Source: Tractidigestivibacter montrealensis (GTDB lineage: Bacteria; Actinomycetota; Coriobacteriia; Coriobacteriales; Atopobiaceae). Taken from it: a DNA stretch of 64,000 nt. Below the pieces are notes generated by a model. That model was not told the origin of the DNA. It saw nothing but the letters and a program-made list of their open reading frames with translations, and made no database searches. Below, in pieces: positions 26,245 through 37,149 of this stretch. The position numbers were made by a program, and so were the translations under genes. The stretch lies in NCBI RefSeq assembly GCF_024741235.1, contig NZ_JANSKA010000001.1:665598-729597 (forward strand), in the 5' to 3' direction. Positions within the stretch are counted from its first letter, which is position 1. The number at the start of each line of letters is the position of its first letter.

Positions 26245-27348
26245 ATGGACCACGCGTTCTATCCGTTCGTAGACAACACGCCCCAGGACGCGGGCGAGAA
26301 GGACGAGAAGTCCACAGAGAGTTCCCAGGGCGAAGGCGGCAGCAACGCCTCCCAGGGCGAGCTTGGGGCTGTGCGCTATCCCGCCCGCATCGCCATCTAC
26401 GACGACGCGGCGGCCGCCCCGCGCGTGGTGGTCATCGAGCCAACGGACATTCGCAGTTACCTCGAGGAGATCACGGCAACCGTTAACCGCCTCGCGCACG
26501 AGCAGGGAAGCACTATTCCCTTCACCGTGATTCGCGAGATTGTCGAGAACTTCATTCACGCCTACTTCATCGCGCCCACCATCACGATCCTCGACGAGGG
26601 CAACACGCTGCGCTTCTCGGACCAAGGCCCAGGCATTCAGGAGAAGGACCTGGCCATGGAGTACGGCACGACCTCCGCAACCGAGGAAATGAAGCACTAC
26701 ATTCGTGGCGTTGGGTCGGGCCTCCCGTACGTACAGCAGTACATGACCGACAAGGGCGGTAGTCTCACCATAGAGGACAACATCTCTGGCGGGACCGTCG
26801 TGACAATTTCCACCAGGCCCAAGGAGGATGCCGAGAGGCGCGCCGCACCGGGAAGGACCGCGGGGACGGCGCCACAACAAGTACAACCTCAGATGCCACA
26901 GGGGTACGGACAGGTTCTATACCCCACACAGCAGGCACCAGGTGGCTACCAGCAACCCTACATGCCAGGCTACCAGCAGTTCTACCAGCCAGCGCAGACC
27001 CAGGTCCAGCAGGGTTTCTACCCCCAGCAGGGCTACCCGCACCCGGCCTACCAGCAGCAGGTACCCGTGCCCGCGCCTGCGCCCGCACCAACCCCCGCAC
27101 CCGCGGACGAGCAGCAGCCTCCCGCATGGGCTGCCGAGCTTGGACGCATCAACCTCTCGGACCGCTCGCAGACCATTCTCGAGTACCTCTCGGCGCACGA
27201 GATGGTTGGCCCTACTGAGCTCGTGCGGACCTATGGCAGGTCTGCACCCACGTGGTCGCGCGAGCTTGCCAACATGGTGCAGATGGGAATCCTCAAGAAG
27301 GTCGGCCAGAAGTACTACCTCACGCAGCTTGGGCAGAGCTTCGTGTAA
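26245..27348 (+). CDS. GHKL ATPase with Gln/Pro-rich linker and winged-helix tail, origin-linked
   Basis: 367 residues, not a family I can name. Residues 60-192 form a GHKL (histidine-kinase-like) ATP-binding fold: N-box EIVENFIHAYF (98-108), G1 box SDQGPGI (125-131) and G2 box GVGSGLPYV (155-163). No phosphoacceptor histidine domain is present. Residues 210-293 are rich in Gln, Pro and Tyr and look disordered, almost prion-like. Residues 300-367 look like a winged helix (SDRSQTILEYL, GPTELVRTYGRSAPTWSREL, MGILKKVGQKYYLT). It sits alone between rpmH and dnaA, flanked on both sides by DnaA-box-like clusters. A regulator of initiation or of dnaA expression is a guess from position. Confidence 0.85.
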   Translation: MDHAFYPFVDNTPQDAGEKDEKSTESSQGEGGSNASQGELGAVRYPARIAIYDDAAAAPRVVVIEPTDIRSYLEEITATVNRLAHEQGSTIPFTVIREIVENFIHAYFIAPTITILDEGNTLRFSDQGPGIQEKDLAMEYGTTSATEEMKHYIRGVGSGLPYVQQYMTDKGGSLTIEDNISGGTVVTISTRPKEDAERRAAPGRTAGTAPQQVQPQMPQGYGQVLYPTQQAPGGYQQPYMPGYQQFYQPAQTQVQQGFYPQQGYPHPAYQQQVPVPAPAPAPTPAPADEQQPPAWAAELGRINLSDRSQTILEYLSAHEMVGPTELVRTYGRSAPTWSRELANMVQMGILKKVGQKYYLTQLGQSFV

Positions 27349-27519
27349 GTCGTTTGACCTTCTCGCCAGCCTATACGTAGGGTTTTCAACATTTCTCGTA
27401 GTTCTCGACGCCTGCAAGGTTCATAAGGCAGAGTTTTCAACATTTTCCTTATAATGGGCTATTGCACGAGACAGGGGGGCGCAACATGCGCCCGCAGACG
27501 CCGAGAGGGACACGCAGGC
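27349..27519 (+). promoter_or_regulatory. dnaA: dnaA upstream region with two DnaA-box-like motifs
   Basis: Contains TTTTCAACA at 27383-27391 and at 27434-27442, both in plus orientation, plus TTCTCGACG near 27402. TATAAT at 27450-27455 is a good -10 box. The second TTTTCAACA lies in the spacer just upstream of it, where a bound initiator would block RNA polymerase. This suggests dnaA autoregulation. Confidence 0.6.
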
Positions 27520-29082
27520 ATGGGACCAGAGATTGACTCAGATACCGAGGCATTGTGGCAGGACATGTTTGACCTGGTAAGCAAGCGTCACCTGCCTGGC
27601 TCGGTCATGGCAATGCTGCGCAGCTGCGTACCCGTGTCGCTCGACCCCGGCGTGCTCCACGTAGAGACGCACAGCCGCACGGTTAAGAACCGTCTCTCGA
27701 AGAACCTCGACATTATCAACGAGTGCCTCACCGAGGCAGCCTTCGAGCCAACTGCGCTCGACCTCTCCTTTGTACAGGACCCCGACGCGGCACCGCTCAC
27801 AACAAGCTCGGCAGTGACACCCGAGGAGGCTCGCAGGTGGATGGCGCCGTCTCCTCAGGCAGTGGCTCCCATACCAACACCGGCGCCCGCGCCGCAACCA
27901 CGGGCCCCCGAGGACGCGTGGCTCGACGACAACGCTGCAAAAGAGGCTGCCGGCCACGAGCGGCGAGCAGCAAACCCGCTGGTAGATGACATCTCGGAGA
28001 TGGATTCCAAGCTCACCTTCGACCGCTTTGTCGTAGGCGACGAGAACACCTTCGCCTACCAGGCCGCGCTCCAGGTGGCAAACGGTGAGAACCGCACCTA
28101 CAACCCCCTCTTCATCTACGGCAAGAGCGGCCTGGGAAAGACGCACCTCCTGCGCGCCATCCAGAACTACATCTCGGCGAACGACCCCACGCGCGTCTGC
28201 GTGTACAAGGACGGCTCATCCTTCATCACCGACTACACCACGGCCATGTCGCACCGCGAGAGGTCGGCGCCAGACATTCTGCGCGACAACTACTACGACA
28301 TCGACGTCCTTATCATCGACGACATCCAGAAGCTCGCCGGTAAGGCAGGCACCATCGACTTCTTCTTCGATGCCTTCAACCACCTCACAAGCGCCGGCAA
28401 GCAGATCGTGCTGGCAGCGGACCGCTCTCCCTCGCAGCTGGGCGCCGAGGGGGCCTTCGACGAGCGCGTGACGAGCAGGCTGGACTCGGGCTTCTCGACA
28501 TCGATCCAGGTACCAAACTACGAGCTCAAGCTGCGCCTCATCACCACCTTCTGCGAGCGCATGCACGAGGACGCAGCCGAGGGGCACGTAGGGCTTGCCA
28601 TCACGGGCACCATCTCGAAGGAGAACATAAGCTACATGGCCGAGCGCGCGGGCACCAACATCCGCGTGATCGAGGGCTTCTGCCAGCGCTGCCTCATCGC
28701 CGAGACCCACCGCGAGCAGCGCGGCGAGGAGCTCTCGCGCGAGGACATCAACCGACTCGCCAAGGAGTCGTGGCCAAACGGCGAGAAGCAATACAAGATT
28801 GAGGAGATCCAGCGCGCGGTGGAGCAGTACTTCGACATCTCACACTCGGACCTCGTGGGCGAGAAGCGCAACAAGGACATCATGAATGCCCGCCACATCG
28901 CCGTGTGGCTCTCCAAGGAACTCTGCGACGCCACCTACGCCGAGATTGGCGAGCACTTTGGCGGCAGGAGTCATGCCACGATGCTCAACAGCATCCGCGT
29001 GGTGGACAAGAAGCGCAAAGAGGACAAGATTTACCACGATCGCCTGGTGCAGATCCGCGACAACATCACCGAGAACACGTAG
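27520..29082 (+). CDS. dnaA: chromosomal replication initiator DnaA
   Basis: 520 residues from ATG 27520. Domain I is residues 1-85 and a Pro/Ala-rich linker spans 90-155. The AAA+ domain carries Walker A GKSGLGKTH (201-209) and Walker B VLIIDDIQ (263-270). Domain IV ends with a DNA-binding helix-turn-helix. The usual signature FGGRDHTTV is changed to FGGRSHATM (480-488), altering residues that contact bases in other DnaA proteins. It opens origin DNA as an ATP-bound filament. It is followed by dnaN after a 234-base gap. Confidence 0.96.
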   Translation: MGPEIDSDTEALWQDMFDLVSKRHLPGSVMAMLRSCVPVSLDPGVLHVETHSRTVKNRLSKNLDIINECLTEAAFEPTALDLSFVQDPDAAPLTTSSAVTPEEARRWMAPSPQAVAPIPTPAPAPQPRAPEDAWLDDNAAKEAAGHERRAANPLVDDISEMDSKLTFDRFVVGDENTFAYQAALQVANGENRTYNPLFIYGKSGLGKTHLLRAIQNYISANDPTRVCVYKDGSSFITDYTTAMSHRERSAPDILRDNYYDIDVLIIDDIQKLAGKAGTIDFFFDAFNHLTSAGKQIVLAADRSPSQLGAEGAFDERVTSRLDSGFSTSIQVPNYELKLRLITTFCERMHEDAAEGHVGLAITGTISKENISYMAERAGTNIRVIEGFCQRCLIAETHREQRGEELSREDINRLAKESWPNGEKQYKIEEIQRAVEQYFDISHSDLVGEKRNKDIMNARHIAVWLSKELCDATYAEIGEHFGGRSHATMLNSIRVVDKKRKEDKIYHDRLVQIRDNITENT

Positions 29083-29316
29083 GTCAAAAAGATGGGAGAA
29101 AGGCGTAAGAAAACCCTCGAAAAGTGGGTGCACAATGTAGAGAGAGTTATCGACACGCCTTCGACCGTCGAGAACCGCAGGCTCAAAGAAGACGAGCCAA
29201 AAGATTTGTTATGGCATCTACCAGCGAGTTTGCGAGTTCTCGACTTTTAGACAGGCCTTATTACTACTATTGCTTTTATATATAGATAAAGAACTAATAG
29301 ATAAGAGAGGGCAGCC
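29083..29316. other. dnaA-dnaN intergenic region, candidate oriC/unwinding element
   Basis: 234 bases. The left half has TTATCGACA at 29147-29155, one base from the canonical DnaA box, and nearby TTCTCGAC-type motifs on both strands (about 29165-29245). The right half, 29248-29308, is a strikingly AT-rich block in this GC-rich genome (TTATTACTACTATTGC then TTTTATATATAG). Boxes next to an AT-rich block between dnaA and dnaN is the common oriC layout in Actinomycetota. Confidence 0.6.
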
Positions 29317-30414
29317 ATGAGGTTCACCGTAAGTCAGTCTTCGCTTCTCAAGGCACTGTCAGTCGTTGCCAAGGGCATGGGGACAAACTCAACCCTTCCC
29401 TTGCTCTCGGGCATCTACATCAAGGCCGAGGAGGGAACCCTCGAGTTCCAAACCAACAACCTCACCATCACGATTCGCCACCGCATCCCCGCGAACGTTG
29501 AGGAGCCCGGCGAGACGGTCGTCTCGGGCAAGATGCTCACAAGCATCGTGAAGACGCTGGATGACGCTGCGGTAACCTTTGATGGCGGCGAGCGGACTAT
29601 CTCTATCTCATGCGAGAAGTCCTCGTTCCGCCTGAACACCCTGAACCCCGCCGATTGGCCGGCGTTCCCCGAGTACTCACTTGAGGACGCAACGGAACTT
29701 CCGAGCGAGCTGCTCTCCAGCATGGTAGACAAGGTCTACAAGGTGACCTCCAAGGAGACCACGCGCCCCATCCTGCAGGGCATCCTGCTCACGGCCTCTA
29801 ACAACACCATTCGCCTTGTTGCCACGGACTCCTACCGCCTCGCCGTCTGCGACGCCTCCGCCGAGACCGGCGAGGGCGAGTTCCGCACCATCGTGCCTGG
29901 CTCCGTCTTCCACGACGTACTGTCGATGCCCAACCTCGAGGAGCGCATCTCCATTGGCACCACCGACAGCCAGGTGGTCTTCACCTTTGGCAACACGACC
30001 TTCATTTCGAGCAAGATCGAGGGGAACTTCCCTGATTACCGCCAGCTCCTGCCGTCGAGCTGCAACACCTCGGTGCACATAGAGGTCGAGGCCTTTGCCG
30101 CGGCGCTCAAGCGTGTCTCGGTGGTGGCCATCTCTAACGCCTCCGTGCGTTTTGACATCGATGCAGATGGCAAGGTCATGCGCCTCTCGGCGTCCTCGCC
30201 CGACCAAGGCGAGTCCACCGAGCTTCTGCCCGTTGAGGTCGAGGGCCAGAGCCTCTCCATCGCGCTCAACTACCACTACGTCTTTGACTGCGTGAATGCC
30301 ATCTCCGACAAGAAGGAGCTGGTCCTGGAGCTGCAGAGCAACATGCAGCCCGGCATCTTCAAGACCAACGGCAAGGTCAACTACCTCTACATGCTGATGC
30401 CCGTCCGGATGTAG
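29317..30414 (+). CDS. dnaN: DNA polymerase III subunit beta (sliding clamp)
   Basis: 365 residues with the three-domain clamp architecture: N-terminal MRFTVSQSSLLKALSVVAKG, LPLLSGI, central ETTRPILQGI and RLVATDSYRLA, and C-terminal NGKVNYLYMLMPVRM. It tethers polymerase III and other enzymes to DNA as a dimeric ring. recF follows after one base, so they are translationally coupled. The start codon follows AGAGAGGGC. Confidence 0.97.
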   Translation: MRFTVSQSSLLKALSVVAKGMGTNSTLPLLSGIYIKAEEGTLEFQTNNLTITIRHRIPANVEEPGETVVSGKMLTSIVKTLDDAAVTFDGGERTISISCEKSSFRLNTLNPADWPAFPEYSLEDATELPSELLSSMVDKVYKVTSKETTRPILQGILLTASNNTIRLVATDSYRLAVCDASAETGEGEFRTIVPGSVFHDVLSMPNLEERISIGTTDSQVVFTFGNTTFISSKIEGNFPDYRQLLPSSCNTSVHIEVEAFAAALKRVSVVAISNASVRFDIDADGKVMRLSASSPDQGESTELLPVEVEGQSLSIALNYHYVFDCVNAISDKKELVLELQSNMQPGIFKTNGKVNYLYMLMPVRM

Positions 30415-30415
30415 C

Positions 30416-31504
30416 GTGGGTCTTCTCGTAGAGAGCCTAGGGCTCGAGCAGTTCAGGAACTTCCGCGAGCGCGAGGTGTCCTTCTCGCCCACGACCACGA
30501 TTCTTGTGGGGAGAAACGCCGTGGGCAAGACCAACACCGTCGAGGCGCTGCAGATGCTCACGGCGGGGGCGTCTTTTAGACACCCCACGCCTTCGCAGCT
30601 TATCCTTGCTGGCTGTGAGCGCGGCCGCATTCGCGCCCGGCTTGCGGGCGACGGGCGCGTGGTGGATGTTGCCTGTGACATTACCCCACAGCGCAGACAG
30701 TTCTCGCGCAACGGCAAGCACTGCCAGGCGGCAGACATGCCCTCCTCGCTCATGAGCGTGCTCTTCTGCCCAGATGACCTCTCGCTTGTGAAGCGCGGTG
30801 CGTCCTTCCGCCGTGCGGAGCTGGACGGCTTTGGCTGCCAGGTAGCCGTGGGCTACTCAAAGCTCCTTGCCGCCTACACCCGTGCCATTGAGCAGAGAAA
30901 CCGCCTGCTCAAGGACGAGAGGCCCGACCTCTCGTTGCTGAGCGCCTGGGACTCGTCTGTCGCCGTGGGCGGAGCGACCCTGCTCCAGGCCCGCGTGCGC
31001 CTCTTTGGGCGTCTGCGAGAGAAGATACTGGACGTCTACGGGAGCATCGCCGGCGGCGAGGAGCTCACCTGCACCTATGAGAGCACCGTCTGCGACGACC
31101 CCCTCACACTCTCGCGCGAGGAGCTTGCCGAGCGCTTCCTTGCACGCTTGGAGGAGGTACGTCCGGATGACCTGCGCCGCCAGCAGACCACGGTGGGACC
31201 TCACCGCGACGACGTAGCATTTGCCATCGACGGCAGAGACGCCCGCAGCTTTGGCTCGCAGGGTCAGCAGCGTTCCATCGTGCTGGCACTCAAGATGGCC
31301 GAGGTGCTTGTCTCGGAAGACGTTACCGGCTCGCGGCCGCTGCTGCTCCTGGACGACGTGATGTCCGAGCTGGACGAGACGCGCCGGCAGTCCGTGATCG
31401 AGTTTGCCCAGAGCGGCATCCAGACGGTGGTCACAACCACCAACCTTGGGTACTTCTCGGACGAACTCCTAGGGCGCTCGAAGGTGGTGGAGTTTGGTGA
31501 GTGA
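30416..31504 (+). CDS. recF: DNA replication and repair protein RecF
   Basis: 362 residues starting at GTG 30416. The SMC-like ATPase motifs are Walker A GRNAVGKTN and the C-terminal signature and Walker B region LLLLDDVMSELDETRR. FGSQGQQRSIVLALKMAE is the typical ABC signature area. RecF loads RecA at gapped DNA with RecO/RecR. It overlaps the following DUF721 gene by 8 bases. Confidence 0.96.
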   Translation: MGLLVESLGLEQFRNFREREVSFSPTTTILVGRNAVGKTNTVEALQMLTAGASFRHPTPSQLILAGCERGRIRARLAGDGRVVDVACDITPQRRQFSRNGKHCQAADMPSSLMSVLFCPDDLSLVKRGASFRRAELDGFGCQVAVGYSKLLAAYTRAIEQRNRLLKDERPDLSLLSAWDSSVAVGGATLLQARVRLFGRLREKILDVYGSIAGGEELTCTYESTVCDDPLTLSREELAERFLARLEEVRPDDLRRQQTTVGPHRDDVAFAIDGRDARSFGSQGQQRSIVLALKMAEVLVSEDVTGSRPLLLLDDVMSELDETRRQSVIEFAQSGIQTVVTTTNLGYFSDELLGRSKVVEFGE

Positions 31505-32033
31505 GGACTACGAAGGCATATCGTCGCTGCTCAAGGGCATGTTCTCAAGCCCCGAGGCGCGTCGTTCCATGAGTGCCAACCAGCGCGCGGCCTACGTGTG
31601 GCACAACGTGAACGGCGATGTGGAACGTGCGCACACCACCGGCGTCTTCCTCAAGGAGCCGCATGTGAAGGGCGCTGCCCCCATACTGGGCGTCTACGTG
31701 GACTCACGCATGCGCGCCGTGGACTTCAGGGCGAACCGCGAGGTCTACAGGGCTCGCCTCTCCATGGGCGGCCTTGAGGTCTCCGAGATCGAGTTCATCG
31801 TCTCTCAGTACGGTCACGGCGCAGCGCCTCGCAAGGAACATGTAAGCGGTGCCGCTGCGGGCGAGATGCCCAAGACACCGCTGCCGGAACTTACCGGAAG
31901 CGAGCAGGATGCTGTCAAGAAGCTTGCAGAATCTGTACCGGAATCTCTCAGAGGGAGCGTCTACAAGGCCATGAGCCTGTCATTTAGGCGCGAAAAGAGC
32001 AGAGACACGAACGACGGAACTTCTCGGCCCTAA
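31497..32033 (+). CDS. dciA: DUF721 protein, DciA-like helicase loader
   Basis: 178 residues from GTG 31497, overlapping recF by 8 bases. The N-terminal half shows DUF721 features: a helix pair, AYVWHNVNGDVERAHTTGVFL, then a beta-rich stretch LGVYVDSRMRAVDFRANREVYRARL. DciA loads the replicative helicase DnaB in bacteria without DnaC/DnaI and is normally found between recF and gyrB in Actinomycetota, as here. The C-terminal third (residues 105-178) is less conserved and ends in a basic, probably disordered tail. Confidence 0.82.
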   Translation: MSEDYEGISSLLKGMFSSPEARRSMSANQRAAYVWHNVNGDVERAHTTGVFLKEPHVKGAAPILGVYVDSRMRAVDFRANREVYRARLSMGGLEVSEIEFIVSQYGHGAAPRKEHVSGAAAGEMPKTPLPELTGSEQDAVKKLAESVPESLRGSVYKAMSLSFRREKSRDTNDGTSRP

Positions 32034-32128
32034 CACGCCTCTCCGTGGCGCTGATGCGCAGGGATTCTGTTTTAGACCCACCAAATTCTTGCGTGCCGAG
32101 AAGGAAAGTGCCCATGGAGTACACTTGA

Positions 32129-34129
<2,001 letters not shown>

Positions 34130-34173
34130 GGCCTCTACCAGGCGCTACAAGCGAGAGATGAGAAAGGCAACTC

Positions 34174-36981
34174 GTGGCAGACGATAACAACAGGAACCAT
34201 GGCCCAGCCGATGACGAGGACGACCTCGAGAACGGCGTGGGCCCGGACGAGGGTGACGAGCTCGAAGACGACGAGCTCGACGGCGAGGACTACGACGACG
34301 TCGATGATGATGACTCGGACGACGATGACGATGACGCCGAGGATGTAGGACATCTCGGCGGCGCTGATCTCGACCACACGATCTCTGACGAGGCAGGTAC
34401 CCGCCTCGACCTCACCGACATCCATGGCGGCACGCTCAAGCCCACTGACATGGCTACCGAGATGAAGCAGTCCTTCCTCGAGTACTCGATGTCGGTCATC
34501 GTGGCGCGCGCCCTGCCGGACGTGCGTGACGGCCTGAAACCCGTTCACAGGCGCATCCTCTATGCCATGAACGAGGCGGGCATCACGCCCAACAAGCCCC
34601 ACAAGAAGTCTGCCTGGACGGTCGGCGAGGTCATGGGTAAGTACCACCCCCACGGCGACGCTGCCATCTATGACTCGATGGTTCGTATGGCGCAGGACTT
34701 CTCGATGCGCCTGCCCCTCATCGACGGTCACGGCAACTTTGGCTCCATCGATGGTGACCCCCCGGCGGCCATGCGTTACACAGAGAGCCGCCTCACGCGC
34801 GCTGCCATGGAGATGCTCGCCGACCTCAACAAGGAGACCGTCGACCTCCAGCCCAACTACGACGAGTCGCTCACCGAGCCCGCCGTCCTCCCGTCGAGGT
34901 TCCCCAACCTCCTCGTGAACGGCTCCTCGGGCATCGCCGTTGGCATGGCGACCAACGTGCCACCCCACAACCTCCGCGAGGTCGCGGCGGCCGTCGACAT
35001 GCTCATCGACAACCCCGATGCCACCACCGACGAGCTCATGACCGTGCTCCCCGGGCCTGACTTCCCCACGGGCGGTGTCATCATGGGTACCGAAGGCATT
35101 CGCGACACGTACGAGACCGGCCGCGGTTGCATTACCGTGCGCGCCAAGGTCCACGTAGAGCAGGTCAAGAACGGCCGCCAGCGCCTGGTGGTCACCGAGA
35201 TTCCCTATGCCGTCAACAAGGGCCTTCTCCAGGAGAAGATCGCCCAGGCGGTCAACGAGAAGAAGATCGAGGGAATCTCGGACATGCGCGACGAGTCCAA
35301 CCGCAAGGGCATGCGCATTGTCATCGACCTCAAGCAGGGCGCCATCCCGCAGGTGGTCCTCAACAACCTCTATAAGAAGACGGCGCTGCAGTCCAACTTC
35401 AACGCCATCGACATCGCCCTGGTCGACGGCGTGCCCCGCACGCTCACGCTGCGCGAGATGCTGCAGTACTACATCGACCACCAGATTGACGTGGTGACCA
35501 GGCGCACCCAGTTCGACCTCGATAAGGCGCTGAAGGACGTCCACATCAAGGAGGGCCTGCTCATCGCCGTCGACAACATCGACGAGATAGTGCACATCAT
35601 CCGCTCCTCCGAGACCGAGGTCGAGGCAAAGCACCGCATGAACGAGCGCTTTGGCCTGGACGACCCGCAATGCGACGCCATTCTCGCCATGCGCCTGCGC
35701 AAGCTCACCGGTTTGGCCCGCGAGCAGCTCGCCGCCGAGATTGAAGAGCTCCGCAAGCTCATCGACTACTACCGCGACCTTCTCGCCCACCGCGAGAAGA
35801 TCCTGGGCGTCATCAAGGACGAGCTTGGCCAGATCGTTGAGCGCTTTGCCGACAAGCGCCGTACCAGCATCTCCTCCCAGGAGGCACAGGACCTCGACGT
35901 CGAGGACCTTATCGCCGAGGAGGACATGGTGGTCACCGTTACCCACTCCGGCTACATCAAGCGCCTGCCGGTTGCCACCTACCGCTCACAGCGTCGTGGC
36001 GGCAAGGGCGTCCAGGGTCTCTCGCTCAAGGACAACGACTTTGTCGAGGACCTCTTTGTGGCGTCGACCCACGACTACGTGATGTTCTTCACCAACTTTG
36101 GTCGCGTCTACCGCCTGAAGGTCCACGAGCTGCCCATTGGTAGCCGCCAGGCGCGCGGCTCGGCGATTGTGAACGTGCTCTCGCTCTCCGAGGGCGAGCA
36201 CCCCACGGCCGTAATCACCTGCCGCGACTTCCCCGCCGATGACTACCTCATGTTTGCCACCAAGAATGGCATGGTCAAGAAGACGGCCATGTCCGAGTAC
36301 GACCGCACCCGCCGTGACGGCCTCATTGCCATCAACCTCAAGTCCGGCGATGAGCTGGTCAACGTGAGACGCGTGCGCGCCGGCGACAAGGTCATCCTTG
36401 TGACCACCGACGGCAAGGCCATCCTCTTTGACGAGTCCGACGTGCGTGCCATGGGCAGGGACACCTCCGGCGTGCGCGGCATCACCCTCAAGAACGGCGC
36501 CTCCATGCTGGGCATGGAGATCACCAACGGCAACGGTGACCTGTTCGTAATTACCGAGAACGGCTATGGAAAGCGTACCCCGGTGGCCGACTACCCCGAG
36601 CACAAGCGTGGTGGCCAGGGCGTCTTCACCATTGCCATGACGGCGAAGAAGGGTAACCTCGTGGCCTGCCGCGTGGTGGGGCCGCAGCACGAGCTCATGA
36701 TCGTTTCAGTCGATGGTGTGGTCATCCGCGTCAAAACGAGCGATATCCCCAAGCTCGGACGCTCCACGCAGGGCGTGAAGGTCATGAACCTCGCCGAGAG
36801 CGACCACGTCTCTGCCGTGGCGCGCATGGTGGCCCACAAGAAGAAGGCGCCTAAGCACGACGCCAACCAGGGCATGCTCGACCTTGCAGCGGCCGGTGCC
36901 AAGGACGCCGACGAGGAAGAGTCCGTCGACATTGGCGGAGACGAGGAAGTCTCGCCCGACCTCCTCGACGAGGACGAGTGA
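34174..36981 (+). CDS. gyrA: DNA gyrase subunit A with acidic N-terminal extension
   Basis: 935 residues from GTG 34174 (GAGAAAGGC upstream). The conserved breakage-reunion domain begins near residue 95 ([20 protein letters not shown]), about 80 residues later than in E. coli. Residues 11-60 are mostly Asp/Glu (31 of 50), probably disordered. The catalytic tyrosine is Tyr202 in [10 protein letters not shown]. The quinolone-contact region reads [10 protein letters not shown], so the position equal to E. coli Ser83 is Ala163. The C-terminal beta-pinwheel GyrA-box is recognisable as QRRGGKG. It follows gyrB after 44 bases. Confidence 0.95.
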   Translation: MADDNNRNHGPADDEDDLENGVGPDEGDELEDDELDGEDYDDVDDDDSDDDDDDAEDVGHLGGADLDHTISDEAGTRLDLTDIHGGTLKPTDMATEMKQSFLEYSMSVIVARALPDVRDGLKPVHRRILYAMNEAGITPNKPHKKSAWTVGEVMGKYHPHGDAAIYDSMVRMAQDFSMRLPLIDGHGNFGSIDGDPPAAMRYTESRLTRAAMEMLADLNKETVDLQPNYDESLTEPAVLPSRFPNLLVNGSSGIAVGMATNVPPHNLREVAAAVDMLIDNPDATTDELMTVLPGPDFPTGGVIMGTEGIRDTYETGRGCITVRAKVHVEQVKNGRQRLVVTEIPYAVNKGLLQEKIAQAVNEKKIEGISDMRDESNRKGMRIVIDLKQGAIPQVVLNNLYKKTALQSNFNAIDIALVDGVPRTLTLREMLQYYIDHQIDVVTRRTQFDLDKALKDVHIKEGLLIAVDNIDEIVHIIRSSETEVEAKHRMNERFGLDDPQCDAILAMRLRKLTGLAREQLAAEIEELRKLIDYYRDLLAHREKILGVIKDELGQIVERFADKRRTSISSQEAQDLDVEDLIAEEDMVVTVTHSGYIKRLPVATYRSQRRGGKGVQGLSLKDNDFVEDLFVASTHDYVMFFTNFGRVYRLKVHELPIGSRQARGSAIVNVLSLSEGEHPTAVITCRDFPADDYLMFATKNGMVKKTAMSEYDRTRRDGLIAINLKSGDELVNVRRVRAGDKVILVTTDGKAILFDESDVRAMGRDTSGVRGITLKNGASMLGMEITNGNGDLFVITENGYGKRTPVADYPEHKRGGQGVFTIAMTAKKGNLVACRVVGPQHELMIVSVDGVVIRVKTSDIPKLGRSTQGVKVMNLAESDHVSAVARMVAHKKKAPKHDANQGMLDLAAAGAKDADEEESVDIGGDEEVSPDLLDEDE

Positions 36982-37033
36982 GACAAAGTGAGACAAAGTG
37001 AGGGAGACAAAGGGACAGTCCCTTTGTCTCATT
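36979..37033. repeat. left copy of palindromic repeat flanking gyrA terminator
   Basis: A 13-bp perfect palindrome, arm GAGACAAAGGGAC with a one-base centre (37004-37030), is preceded by two further partial TGAGACAAAG units starting in the gyrA stop region. A second copy in the opposite orientation lies at 37110-37149. Confidence 0.9.
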
Positions 37034-37056
37034 GAGTAGCAGGGGCTTGCAACGAA

Positions 37057-37098
37057 AAGGACCCGGCAGCCGTTGAGTTGGCTGCCGGGTCCTTGTTC
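37057..37098. terminator. gyrA: gyrA terminator (bidirectional)
   Basis: A perfect 15-bp stem, AAGGACCCGGCAGCC with GGCTGCCGGGTCCTT, and an 8-base loop. GTTCTT follows on the plus strand and TTCGTT on the minus. It serves gyrA and probably the convergent BFN-domain gene. Confidence 0.9.
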
Positions 37099-37109
37099 TT
37101 GCGGTCCGA

Positions 37110-37149
37110 TGAGACAAAGGGACTGTCCCTTTGTCTCACTTTGTCTCAT
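37110..37149. repeat. right copy of palindromic repeat flanking gyrA terminator
   Basis: The same 13-bp arm palindrome (37111-37137) followed by an extra CTTTGTCTCA unit. It is the reverse complement of the left copy's arrangement, so the pair forms a larger inverted repeat around the terminator. Its right end reaches the last codons of the BFN-domain gene. Confidence 0.9.
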
